From positions 3,720,001 through 3,784,000 of the forward strand of contig NC_085886.1 of NCBI RefSeq assembly GCF_035222275.1: 64,000 nt of DNA, given 5' to 3'. The notes beneath the pieces were generated by a model, which searched no databases, was not told where the DNA came from, and was given only the letters and a program-made list of their open reading frames with translations. Each line of letters begins with the position of its first letter. Within the stretch, counting starts at the first letter, position 1. The stretch is from Podospora bellae-mahoneyi. Taxonomy: Eukaryota; Ascomycota; Sordariomycetes; Sordariales; Podosporaceae. Below are positions 21,971 through 33,345 of the stretch, in pieces. A program made the translations under genes and the position numbers.

Positions 21971-24402
21971 TTACCAAGCCGGATCGCCAGCATCGGTAAC
22001 AGCACCATGGCTGGCATCGCCCACAAGACGGGCATACTTGGCCAGGACGCCCCTCACAGGCTTCATCTTGGGCGGCTTCCACCCCCGTCGGCGACGCTCC
22101 AGCTCCGCCGCAATGCCCGCGGCGCCCTTGATGCCCGAAGCCTCAATGATATCAATGCTGTTCTTGACAGCGTCAATAGTGATGAGATCGCCATCCTCCA
22201 CAAGGGCAATGGGCCCGCCCACAGCCGCCTCGGGGACAACATGGCCGACAATGAACCCGTGGCTGGCACCGCTGTAGCGCCCGTCCGTGACAAGGGCAAT
22301 CTTCTTCAAGCCGGCACCCATGATGGCGGCGCTGGCCTGGAGCTGTTCGGGCATGCCCGGGCCGCCCTTGGGGCCCTCGTAGCGAACAATCAAGACCTGG
22401 CCCTCCTCCTCATCCTTGATGAGACCCGCGGAAAGGGCGCTGTTCAGCTCGTGCTCCTTGTTAAACACGCGGGCCCTGCCGGTAAAGAAGTCGCCTTCCA
22501 AGCCAGTGATCTTGGCCACGGCGCCACCGGGAGCAAAGTTGCCGTAGAGAATACGCAAATGGCCCGATTTCTTGATGGGCTTCGTAATGTCCCGAATGAT
22601 GGTCTGGCCGGGGTCGAGCGAAGGCCAGCTCGAGACGTTCTCAGCAAGAGTCTTGCCCGTGACCGTGGGAATGCCGCCGTCGATAAGGCCAATAGCAATC
22701 AGATACTTGAGGACGGCGGGAGTGCCACCGACGTTGCAGAGGTCCTCCATGTAATACTTGCCAGACGGGGCCAGATCCGCCAGGAACGGGGTGGCCTCCG
22801 AGACGCGGTGGATATCCTCCAAAGTGAGGTCAACATCAGCCGAGTTGGCCATGGCCAGAAAATGCAGAACGGCATTGGTGCTTCCGCCGAGCACCATCGT
22901 GAGCTTCAAGGCATTCATGAAAGACCGGCGTGTGATCAGGTCGCGGGGTCGAATGTCCTTCTCCATGCAGATGCGGATGGCCTCGGCGGCCCGCTCGCAC
23001 TCGCTTCTCTTCTGCGGAGATTCGGCGGGGAATGACGAGGACCCGGGAAGGCACAATCCCATGGCTTCAATGGCTGTGGCCATCGTGTTGGCCGTGTACA
23101 TGCCGCCGCACGCACCAACTCCGGGGCAGGCATGCTCTTCGATATCGTCCATGACCTCGCTGGCGGTAGCCTCGGCACCGGACTGCTTCTTGCAGCTGGC
23201 CTTGAGCACACCGTATCTGTAGGAGCCCACAGCTTCGTAGCAGGTCGAGATGTTGATGGGTTTGTCGAGAAGCTGGGAGTGGCCTCTGCGCATGGTACCG
23301 CCATAGATCATGACAAAAGGTCTGTTGTGGCGAGCAGCGGCCATGATCACACCGGGCATGTTCTTGTCGCAACCGGGAATGCTGATGTTGGCGTCATGGC
23401 GTTGGGCGCATGTGACCGTTTCGATACTGTCAGCAATAATCTCTCTGGACTGCAGAGAGAAACGCATGCCTACAATGAGAGTGGTAAGTATGTGAAGCCC
23501 AGCCATTGTGTCCCAACAACCCACCTTCCGAGCCCATGGTGATGCCGTCCGACACACCAATGGTGTTGAACTGCCAGGGCAGCATGTTTTGCTTCTGAAC
23601 GGCCCTCTTCACAATGATGCCAAGATCCAACACTACCACACATCAGCAACCGACTCAGTGACTCCCTCTCAGACATACACCACCACCAGGCCTGACTCAC
23701 AATGGGTGCTGTAGTAAATCACCGCTGTTAGTTTCATTCCTTGCTCCCAAAAGGACATCCAGAATAGGCAACTCACTTGCACGGGTTGCCCTCCCACCAA
23801 ACAGTAGCGATTCCCACATGGGGCGCATTCTTCATCATGTCCTTATTGGGGACACCAGCCGAGTAAAGCATAGCCTGCAAAAAGAAAAAAGAGTCCCGAT
23901 ATTAGCCATTCTGCCCAACGCTAGCATCATCACCACCACCCGTTGTTTTTTATCTTGCAGCTTCCCTCCCATCAACTAGATCAGCAAGCTCAAGAAGCCA
24001 GCCCCACAAGAGCTAGGAGCTAGCTACCCCTCAGGCCCGACATCTGGAAATGGTAAAGATAGGTAATAGAGATACGATTGCTTCTGCCGAGCAGAGCTTC
24101 CGCAGCTTCCCGCAGCCCAAGGCTGAACCGGTGGGCCGGCTTGTATCGGGATTTCGACAACTGGCTCCTCCGTTCGGTAGTTTTTGAGAGAAATAAAGAG
24201 CAAAAAGACTTGCCTGGGCTCCGGGATAATCGTGGTCCCGGGTCATGAAGTGAGACCAGCGGTTCAGAGGGCCCCCGGCGGGAAGATGGTCGAACTGGAT
24301 GTATTCGCCAGGCTTGGGCATGTTGCGCTCATTCTCTTGCTGATGTTGGACATCCTCGTGCCCGGTATGGGTCCCCACCGACTCTTCCGCGTGAGGTGCC
24401 AT
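21971..24402 (-). CDS. Dihydroxyacid dehydratase family protein, ILV3 paralogue without mitochondrial presequence
   Basis: Five exons on the minus strand (24402-24214, 23874-23777, 23708-23701, 23632-23525, 23469-21971) give 633 aa. The first intron (339 nt) uses a GC donor (CAG/GCAAGT), and the third exon is only 8 nt; both are supported by family sequence read across them ([22 protein letters not shown]). The three iron-sulfur cysteines are present: C95 (EGNPCN), C168 (IPGCDKN) and C255 ([12 protein letters not shown]). The C-terminal region has [10 protein letters not shown] and [11 protein letters not shown]. Canonical Ilv3 makes 2-keto acids for valine, isoleucine and leucine in mitochondria. 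This protein starts with an acidic [14 protein letters not shown] segment rather than a basic targeting peptide, and reads [17 protein letters not shown] where Ilv3 usually has its KYSS...GASQ segment. It is probably a paralogue of other location or substrate. Confidence 0.93.
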
Positions 24403-27400
24403 TGTGACTGTGAGTTGTGAGTCGAAGTGGTCGTGATCTTCTCTGAGTTTTTGGCCGACTCTGGTCAGCGATTGTGGGTGTGAGAGAGAGTGAGTGAATG
24501 AGGGAGAGGCAAAGAGAGGTAGGTCCAGGGAAACACCCGGTGACAAGGGTGTGAACGTTTGGTGGACGGACGAGGAAGAGTATGCGCTTCTAGAAGAGCC
24601 AAGGGAAAGGTTTGGTGGGAAGGGGGACCGGATATAAATATCGTAAGGATTTTCCTCTCGCACGCCAGGCACGGATACCCAAGGCCGCTCGCTGGTTGCT
24701 CCCGGTTCCAGAGTTGCTCCTGCTCTCGGCTCTTCTTCACATGACGAGATGTGGCAAAGGGAAAGGGCCAGGAGGACGGGAGCTTGGCCAGGAACCGCTA
24801 GTTAGCAGTCCTTTGTTCAAGCCAGGTGGCCAGCCGAGCTCCCGGGGATCAATGGAATTGTCAGCTCGGGAGCATCTCCATCTAGAGATACCCTGACGAC
24901 AGCCAAACCTTGCCTGTGATGTACAACAGCAACAGCGGCCGGCTGCCCTGGATGCTCCGCCTGGCGGTTGGTTACCGGCTGTGGAGTCCGCTAAGAAAGC
25001 GTTCCTGGCAGGTCCTGGGCAGCTCCACTTCGGGCAAACGCGAAAGCAACTGAATAATTCCCAAAGGAAAAAGAAGAAAAAAAGAAAAAAGGTCACACAG
25101 AACCCAGTCGCCGGTAACGGTCCGATCTTGATGAGTTAGACTAAAAAGCCAGGTGCTCCCAAGATGTTCTCACGGTAGCTAGGTATGAGCAGTTTTGTTG
25201 CTCCAGATAAGGTAGGTACTCGGCCACAGCCTGTTGAACAGTCATCAAGTGTCTGGGTTGCGGGTTTGAAAGGCCAAATTGCAGGATGGACAGGGCGGAA
25301 CCACGGAAAAGGGCGGTGGGAGACGAGACGACGAGGCATGCCATGCCCGGTCCCCCTCAACTCGGCGCCGGAGCCCTACCATGTCTGTCTGTCTGAAGAA
25401 GGCCCGGGAGCCCACACACTTCACTCGCATTCGCCATGAACTGCTCCCGCCAGAACCCGAACTTTGCGTCAGTCAGCATGATGGATCGGTTCCCCGCCAG
25501 TCAACGAACGGCGGATGCGATCCCTACCACTACCTACACGTGGTGGACAGGGCGAGCAGGTTGGCAGGTTGGCAGATATGAAAGAAAAAAAAGCTCGGGG
25601 CCGTGGGTGTCCGCCGACTGTGGATTTCAACGGCTTGCCTTTATCAGTCGATTCGCCCGAGTGGACGACGACGGGGTTCGTTCCTGTCAGTGACATGTTG
25701 ACCACAGGGGAAAGAAGGCCCGGATGACAACTCCCCCACTGCCAATGCCACACAACACATTTCGATGCAGGAATCTGCAAGAATGCCGTCTTCCTCTCAG
25801 TGCCGGATTCGCTTCACCAACAAGACGGCCAGCTCGAACTGGTAGCCCAATGAAGCCGAAGACGGCGGGCCCGGGGCTCGGGAGCCGACCGTTGCTGCAT
25901 GAGCGACTGTGTCGTCGAGTGCAACGTCGAGGACGGGTAGCGAGCATGTGGACAGGGCTCATCAGCCAAGAGCCGAGAGTCTGTCCGGTTGGTTTTCCCG
26001 ATGTTCCTTTTTTCCTTTGGTGCGAGGGGGGATGATGGAGCGGCAGATGCATCGATCGGGCAGTGAGTGGCATGTCATGGTCGTGTCAGTAGTGGTGGAG
26101 GGTCTCTGTCGTCGTGATGATGGCATGTCTTGACACATCTTGACACCTTCCCGTCACGCCTAGGCAGGTAGGTAGGTAGAGAGAGCCGAGGTCGGCTGCA
26201 ACTTAAATCTTGCAGCTGGGCAAGTTGGGCTGGCCAAGTCGAAGAAGAGCCTCCTCCTCCGTCCCGTTCGGTTCCTCTGCCGCGAACACCACATCTGCAT
26301 CGGGACTGCTTCTTATTGCTCAGGAAAGCATGCCCGGCGTTCTTGTGTCACCACACCTCGACATCACCGACATGGACTATCTGCGCGGAATCAACCTAGT
26401 ACATAGCCGCCCCTCCATGAACCTATCTGTGTGCCTATCAAGTCTTGTCGGAAAGAGCACCGCCTGTCTTGCTTGCCCTACCATTGCACCATGTTGATCA
26501 TTTTGATACCTCCTGACGCGATACAGCCTCTCGGGTGTCATTCTGGGTATTTTGGGTTCACCTTCCGTCCAAGTTTGGGTTGACCGGGGATTGGGCACAA
26601 GCTTGGCTGCCCTGCAAAAGGAAGGGGGAGGACTCGGGAGAAAGAACAGGGGTCAGCACTGGCTTGCATTGACATGGCCATGGTGAACGGAGTCCCCGCC
26701 GTTGACACTACGCTTTGCTTAGCTCCGTCGGTTTCGGGTTCAGTTCACTTGATTTTTTTCCCCGTCTTGCCCTCTTACAGAGGGAAAGGGGAAAGGTCCA
26801 CGTTTAGGGAACAAAACACGAAAGGGCAGGGATGAAGTCCCACGTTTTTCTCTTCCTCTCTGTCATGTATCGTACACGAATCCCCATCTCAACACCACCA
26901 CCGCCTATCCGGTTATCCACCCCCCGCTACCTATGTACTGCTCGCCCCTCCCACCCAACCCATCGCCACCCAAACCCCCCCATGAAAAGAAATGAAGAAA
27001 ATGGAAGAAAAGAAAAAAGGACATGCAAATCCACCTCATTGCTGAACATCATGTATACCTTCCAGAGAAAGAAACAAGAGCAAGAAGAAGTAGAAAGACA
27101 GAGCACCTTCACTGGGGCAACAAGAGGCTCATTCCTCATACAACATCTCGAATGTGATGTGTATGTAGGTATGTAGCAGGGTGTGCGTGGGTGTTGTCAT
27201 CATGGCTGGTTCAAAGTGTGTTGTCTTGTTGAAGTCATCACTTCATCCATCATCGTCCGTAGCATCCGTCCGCAGCATCCGTCCACCTTTCCCAATCATA
27301 GATTTCCTCCCACCGATACCTGCCATACTAAAAAAGGGAAGAATTGAAAATGGGAAGGGTCACTGTATAAAACTCGACACCAAGGCTTTTTACAGCCCGA

Positions 27401-27754
27401 GACCCAACTCTCAGCTGGCATACAACGTAGCAAACATGCAAAACGCCAAGTATAATAGCACCAACAGGGAGCAAAGCAGAAGAATCAGCCTCCAAAAGAA
27501 AAGAAAAAAAGAAACTCCGACAAAAAGGTGAAGCCCTGGCCCCAGTAAGAAACACCGTGTCCCACGGGTGCCCTGGTGGCCTCTCGAGAAGTAAAAGGGA
27601 GAGGAAAATGGCAAAACACCCCAAAACATCACCCTTAAAAGATTCTGAACGAAGAGAAGATAACGTGGAACAGCTGAGACCACCCAGAAGTCCTGTGTCT
27701 TACCAATCATGCTCGTCAGAGCAGGCGGCTTGTAAGACTGAAAATGTCCTCCAC
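24403..27754. other. Gene-poor interval, 3.35 kb
   Basis: It holds the dehydratase promoter region and the 3' flank of the first SANT gene. Open frames occur on both strands but none has a domain motif, plausible splice set or protein-like composition. The stretch 24640-25080 includes the A-rich tract at 25070-25090. I see no gene. Confidence 0.5.
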
Positions 27755-29001
27755 TCAAGCGCCGACCACTCCTAACGAGCACCTCTCTTCTTCCAATCTT
27801 CTCACCATCTCTCTCTCCCTGGGACTCCTCGGGTTGGCATCAATGCCAAGGATGGCACTAATTCTGGTCTTGTCAGGCTTGCTTTGCCCGTTGTAAAAGT
27901 GATCGTCAGGGCTACCGATCGGCGTAATGGGCGTGTGGGCAGCAATGCCCAGGCTCAAGCTGGAGCTGGAGCTGGAGTTGGAACTGGAGGTAGGGCTGTT
28001 TCCACGCCATGCCTGCTCCAAGACCACGGGGTTGGCACCGGGTCCGTACTCAGCCGCGATGCTGGCCCAGAAAGAGGCACGGTGCGCATTGTAGATGGCG
28101 TTGAGCTTTCCCATATCCACCGGGTGGCTGGCAGAATAAGGGGTGGCAGAAAGACCGGCCGACGGAGGAGGCGGGAGCGCAGAGCAGTCCAGGCGCAGAC
28201 GTCCTGGACCATGGGGGGCAGGGCCACTGTTTGACGTGTAGGAGGGATAAGGCGCCGAACCGTTGGTTGGTGTCATGGACCCACGGTAGCCAGAAGGGGC
28301 TGTCAAGGGGGCGCTGTGTGGGTGGACTTCGTGCAACGGGGTGGGATACCCACGAGACGCCGTTGGAGAGGAAGTGCCCGCCGAAGCCGAACCGCCAATA
28401 GACGCGAGGGCGAGCTTCATCGAGGCCGGTTTGGGAAGGATGGTGGGCAGACGGGGCGATGCGCTGGCGGAAGCGGTAGCCGTCATGATGCTGGGGAGCT
28501 GGATGCCAGTTGGGCTGATCGAACCATAAGATCGTGCGGAGCCGGGAGGAGATGCAGATCGGCTGAGCGAATCATCCTGCTCCCGGATGGGCGAGGGAAT
28601 CGAGCCGTGAAGCGGAGGGGAGTGTCCGCTGTTCGAGGATCCCGATGACGTGGACGTGGTACGCTTGCGGCGGTTGCTGCCATGGCTGAGCTGGTGATAA
28701 TGAAGGCGGCACGCGAGCTCAGTCTTCTTCAAGTGGGCGGCAATGTGCTTGTAGGGCATTTTCTGGAGACGTGTCTGAAGAAGGTAGAGCTCCTACGCAA
28801 TTCCGCGTCAGTACACAATGGTTTCCCGCTCAACTGCTTTCCCCCTTGGGCACATACCTCCTCCTCGCTCCATGCTCTCCCGCCACCAGTCGAAGTTGCC
28901 TTTCTGTTTTTTGTGACACCGTATTCATGACGATCCATGGCGTCGGTGGTAGGGGTATAGGGCCCGGCTTGGCCCGTCATGGGAATTGTTGGGGACATCA
29001 T
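27755..29001 (-). CDS. SANT/Myb-like DNA-binding protein
   Basis: Two exons on the minus strand (29001-28858, 28792-27755) with a 65-nt intron give 393 aa. The SANT/Myb repeat spans the intron at residues 42-80: RAWSEEEELYLLQTRLQKMP then YKHIAAHLKKTELACRLHYH. The three-helix spacing and the Trp at the start of helix 1 fit. A basic patch (SNRRKRTTS) follows and may be a nuclear signal. The remainder is Ser/Pro/Gly/Ala-rich and probably disordered, with a short conserved-looking segment near 265-290 (MGKLNAIYNAHRASFWASIA). The C-terminus has a helical PRSPREREMVRRLEEERC segment. It is likely a transcription factor; target genes are unknown. Its promoter faces the 10-kb gene-poor block. Confidence 0.88.
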
Positions 29002-32000
29002 AATCCAATTTGACAGGGTTCTGTCTTTTCCGGCTGTTCAGTGTACCAAAACAAGTCGAGGAAAAGTGTGCTGAGGCGTGTTTGTCAGATCCAGCTGTCT
29101 TTTCCAGGCGGTATGTCCCAAGAATCGAAGGTTGTTCAAAAAAGGAACGAGCAGAACTTGCTGCTGTAAGAATCGAAGAGTCGTTTCGTTTCGGGTTAGA
29201 AGATCAAGCACTCAAGGAAGTGAAGTGAGTGACCGGCTGCCGAGGAGCGATGTCAACGAACACGAGGAACGGATCGAATGTTTGTGAAAGAGGTAAAAAA
29301 AAGGAGTTGTTTAAAAAGTCGAGTATAATGAACCAGATTATACTGTCGTCGAAGAATGAAACCAATCTCTCTCCAAAAAAGAATGTAAGCAGCCAAGCTA
29401 GTTGGGCAAGATCAAAGAGTGACTATGTTTAGCTGCGAGAAGAGAAAGAAGAAAGAGTGGGACACACACGCAACAGCGTCGTGATGGTAGATGAAGATAT
29501 CCACAGGTAAGACCTTGGTGGAGGAAAAATAAACAGAAGAGAAGAAAGCAACGAGGCGTGGCGGGGGGAAGGATGGGTAATAATGCCCGCTATGGGTTGC
29601 ATGACGTTCGGCTCGAGGCACATCCAGTCCCACTGGGCAGACAGGGGGGCAGACACACAACAGCTCTGAGGCCCGTTACAGACCAATGTGGAGTCCTGGG
29701 GGCGTGGCCCGGGATGGTGGACAAGCCAAGAAGTCCAAGACTGAGCAGGGGTGTGTGGGAGCCGCCTGACGATGGTCCCGTAGACCCAGGCCTTTGCGTG
29801 CTGTTATGAGTAGGTAGTATACGCACAGAACAGGCAGAATTGGCACCGAGACGTTGGGGGCGCTGGCACTGAGACCGTGATGAACGAACAGAGAGGAAAT
29901 ACGAGCTTTGGAGATATCGTTGAGAGGGTGTTGCCACGACCTGATCCGCAAGCACTTGCATGCGGTAGCATTCGTGGTATCAAGAATCGGAGAAAAAAGA
30001 AAGAGACTGTTGGCAAGCTGGTCCCTTTAGGAAAGCTCATGTATCAACCAAGACACAGTATGGTTGGATCTGGCTAGGTGGATGGACGTGCGCATGTCCA
30101 CCGCCGTCCGTTACCCTGGTCATGGAGCGTCCATGGACCGAGGTGCCTGGCTGAGCACGAGTCTGGATGACAGGCATCTAGACAGGCCCGGGGCAAGTCA
30201 TGCGGGATGACAACCAGGAGGCAGACTGTGTTTGTTGAGGTTTCTCCTACACCTGGAGAGGGTGAGCGTGTATCTCGAAGCGCCGACTCGACTCAGTAAA
30301 CGAGACGGCTGGCCAAAATAGATGGGAAGCAATGCTTCAAAACAGACGGGACAGCCGAGAGGCATGCCGCTCCAAACAGCACGATCAGAGGGCGGTTCGG
30401 TTCGGGCGTTGTTGTTGATCGAGGTGTTTGTGTCTTTTCTGCCCCCAATGGGCGAACTCGATGGCGCTTTCGAGGCCGTGCTTGCATATCGGAATGGAGG
30501 GCGATGTTTGCCGCCTTGGGGCCCGTTCGACGGTCGGCCGGAGCACCGGGGAGGATATCGTGGGCATCGTGGGGTCGACGGACGAGGGAGGGGCAAAGAG
30601 AGAGAGAAAGGGACATGGGTGACGAGTGAGAGACCTCTGGGCGCAGGCAAAAAGAGAGGCTGCATTGATGTCGCTTCGAGGTTGTTGAGAGAAAAGCAGA
30701 GCATTCAAAGGTCTGTGTCTGACGTTTGACACGGGTCTGCCCCCCTTTGCTGGTCGTTCTTGTCCTGAGCCAGGTGTCACAAAGTAGCCCTGGTGTGCTT
30801 GTAGCCCACCTGCGATTGGCTACAACCCCTGGCAGCCCCTGTTCTGAGGCTCTTGCATGGATGAGGGGGAGTAAAAGCCAAGCCCCCACCTGCCCCGCGA
30901 TTGGCATCCTTTTTGCGTCCCCCGTCCAAGCAGAGACGGCCAAAACCAAGCAAAACCCATGGGGAAGCCCACCCAATCCGCTCGTTTGGTTTGACATTTT
31001 CGTGCTCGAAACATGACAATGTTTCTTCCTTTGCCCAATTGCCCATGGGAGTAGCCGCTTGCTTGTGCAGTAGTTTCCCTCGGCTGACCTAGACGAATGC
31101 GCTGACAGTGGCCTGGCTGAACGGTCGGCGGCTGGGGAACCATTTACACTGGCCACATCTTGACCTAGCCCTATCACCTCGGGGCACATGCCGAGAAGCT
31201 GCCCTGTAGGTAAACAACACTTTGATAACACCCCCTCATATTCATCACACACCTTACACTAGAGCAATTAATTGTAAAGACAAAAAACAACAGACATCTG
31301 AAGGCGACGTCTCTCTTAATGCGACCCACTTATCCTGGCAGGGGATATGCGCCAGGACGGCCCCTGCTTACAGTCTCCGATCGACTTCCGGGCCTGGGTG
31401 GGGCATCCTTAAAACTCGCTAAGCCGTTGGCGCAATCTCAGCCGTGTATCAGGCCTTTCCTCATTCGGCCGCCTCCCCCACAGACCCAGACCCCACCATG
31501 GACCACATCTCTCCATCTCGTCCCAAGTAACTGGACTGTGGATGGACGCCCCTTTCTCGCCTTGCCTTGCCTTGCCTTTGCCTTGCCTTGTTGAGCAGAC
31601 CAGATCAGATCAGTCAGCGAACCGGCCGAACAAACATGATTGGAAACACGACCCATCAAGATGCCCCGGCCGACAAGGCTGAAGCCTGATTGTCCGATTC
31701 ACAGAGTACCATCTGATTATGCTGGATTGATGCCGTCTTGTGGTATATCTCTTTCAAGTGCCCCAGGAAACCCTGGACAGCATCACGCTCGAGACATAAA
31801 CACTCTTTTGCTGCTCCTGGTGTTTGGTTTGAAGATTTGCTGCCGCGGGTCAAATCCCACAGCTGGGGGATCAACTACCTCGTACGGCCAAACGGCAGCG
31901 GGAATCACAAGAGAACAACGACCCCTCATTCCCGTCAAGCTTTCAGACAGCGATCGGAAACACCGCGAAGGATAACAACCATCTAACCCTCAACATTATA

Positions 32001-32643
32001 GCAGCCTACGAGTAAGCATTGCGACTGAAGTCTCAAAGTCGATCCAGATCAGGAACCAGACAATGCTATTGACGGAAATCGTGCTCTTATTTCCGGGAGA
32101 ATTGTTCTAGATGGCCATCATAGGATCATCACGTACGTTGGTGCTTACCTTCGTCTGAACTGACCCGCGGTTCCTTCGTTCCTGGCGACAACTATGTACC
32201 CCAGCATGATCACAGTCACATGATTTTCTGACGATGATACTCACCGACCCCTTGGGTTATGACCCCGCTACAAGGTAGGTAGGGGTGTTTTCTACCAGAA
32301 CGCACAAATTGCTGGCGCCTGGCGTTTCTTCCGCGAGCTGATGGGAAGCTTCCGGGTCACAAAAAAGGAACAAAAACCCGGGGATCCAACCTTCCCGTTC
32401 CCGATATCAGCAGAATGTTGACAGCAAACTGCCGTTCATAACTGCCGAATCTTTTTCAACTCCCCTTGACTGGTGTTGTTGCGACGTCCGCCGCACCATG
32501 ATCGACATGCGTACATACTTTTATATATGCCTACGTCTATGTCAACATCTCAGCATCAGAGTTCCTTGTCCGAGCTCCAAAGTGGCTCTTAATTCACGAA
32601 TCGAACATGCTCAAACTGACTGATTAAAGATCCGGACGGTGAT
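29002..32643. other. Left part of the 10-kb gene-poor block
   Basis: This is the upstream region of the minus-strand SANT gene. Long open frames exist on the minus strand (for example 30293-31252), but their translations have no domain or sensible composition. A CTTGC-type simple repeat lies at 31561-31590 and a GATCAGATCAGTCAG motif at 31603-31617. I see no gene. Confidence 0.5.
31561..31590. repeat. (CCTTG)n pentanucleotide repeat
   Basis: About six imperfect units. A related tract occurs at 37861-37920 on the other side of the gene-poor block. Confidence 0.75.
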
Positions 32644-33345
32644 ATGTACCTTCAATCTCGCTGGGGACAACATCGTCACATTCTTCTCCAGTTCAACTAC
32701 ACATCACAGCGCCGATGGCATGTAGCTGCTCCGGGCCGTGTTGTAGCCGCCATGATGGTTGCCAGATGGAATTCTCCGAGATCCCCTGGGCCTGTAGGCC
32801 ATCATCTTGATCCTGCCCAGAAAGGAGATCGCTGCATTGTGATTAAACCTCCTGGTTTTCACCACGCACTCGCACATCCAATTCGCTCTGGCCTTTCCCG
32901 ATTCTACCGCCTACATACGGACAGCATACATCCCGGATCCCTGTGGATCATCGGGTGGCGCGGAGGTCAGATGTTGTCACCTCGACCCGTACCCAACTGG
33001 CTTTCGTCAGTATTCACGGGCCGTCGGAGTCTTGGAGTAAATCGTAACCATGTTGCTATGTCAAATTGCGGGTATAGGGACACGAAGGCACCATACGTAC
33101 CACCAAGCAATGATGCGACACCCCCCGTAGTCGAAAAGGCTACACACAGCAAGAAGTCCTCATCTTCTCCACGATCTTCAACAGTTGACATCACCCAGGC
33201 ACTGACGGAGAACGGCTCTGACAAGCTTCTAGAAGTTATCAGACAAATAATAGACATCAATATATCAGATGAAGGCCGAGCCCTCGTTCTGCATAAAGGG
33301 TTCATGTCAGATCAGATTCGCAGTTTTGTTCAGACCAGCCCATGA
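32644..33345 (+). CDS. Orphan open reading frame in gene-poor block (doubtful gene)
   Basis: A 233-codon frame from a true ATG. No signal peptide or domain is recognised. The first 130 residues look unlike a folded protein. The last 95 residues, which could also start at an internal ATG (33058), look more protein-like: a Ser/Lys/Pro linker and then an amphipathic helix-like segment (SDKLLEVIRQIIDINISDEG). There are no introns, and the surrounding 9 kb has no other gene. It could be a small lineage-specific gene, a decayed gene end, or chance. I rate a real coding role as less likely than not. Confidence 0.25.
   Translation: MYLQSRWGQHRHILLQFNYTSQRRWHVAAPGRVVAAMMVARWNSPRSPGPVGHHLDPAQKGDRCIVIKPPGFHHALAHPIRSGLSRFYRLHTDSIHPGSLWIIGWRGGQMLSPRPVPNWLSSVFTGRRSLGVNRNHVAMSNCGYRDTKAPYVPPSNDATPPVVEKATHSKKSSSSPRSSTVDITQALTENGSDKLLEVIRQIIDINISDEGRALVLHKGFMSDQIRSFVQTSP

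Noticed and set aside
30293-31252. Long open frame of 319 codons on the minus strand
   Set aside because: The translation has no domain, no splice-supported neighbours and low-complexity composition. It lies in the upstream region of the SANT gene; probably chance in GC-rich DNA.
31841-31866. A B-box-like sequence (GGGTCAAATCCC) suggesting a tRNA
   Set aside because: No acceptor, D or anticodon stems could be drawn around it.
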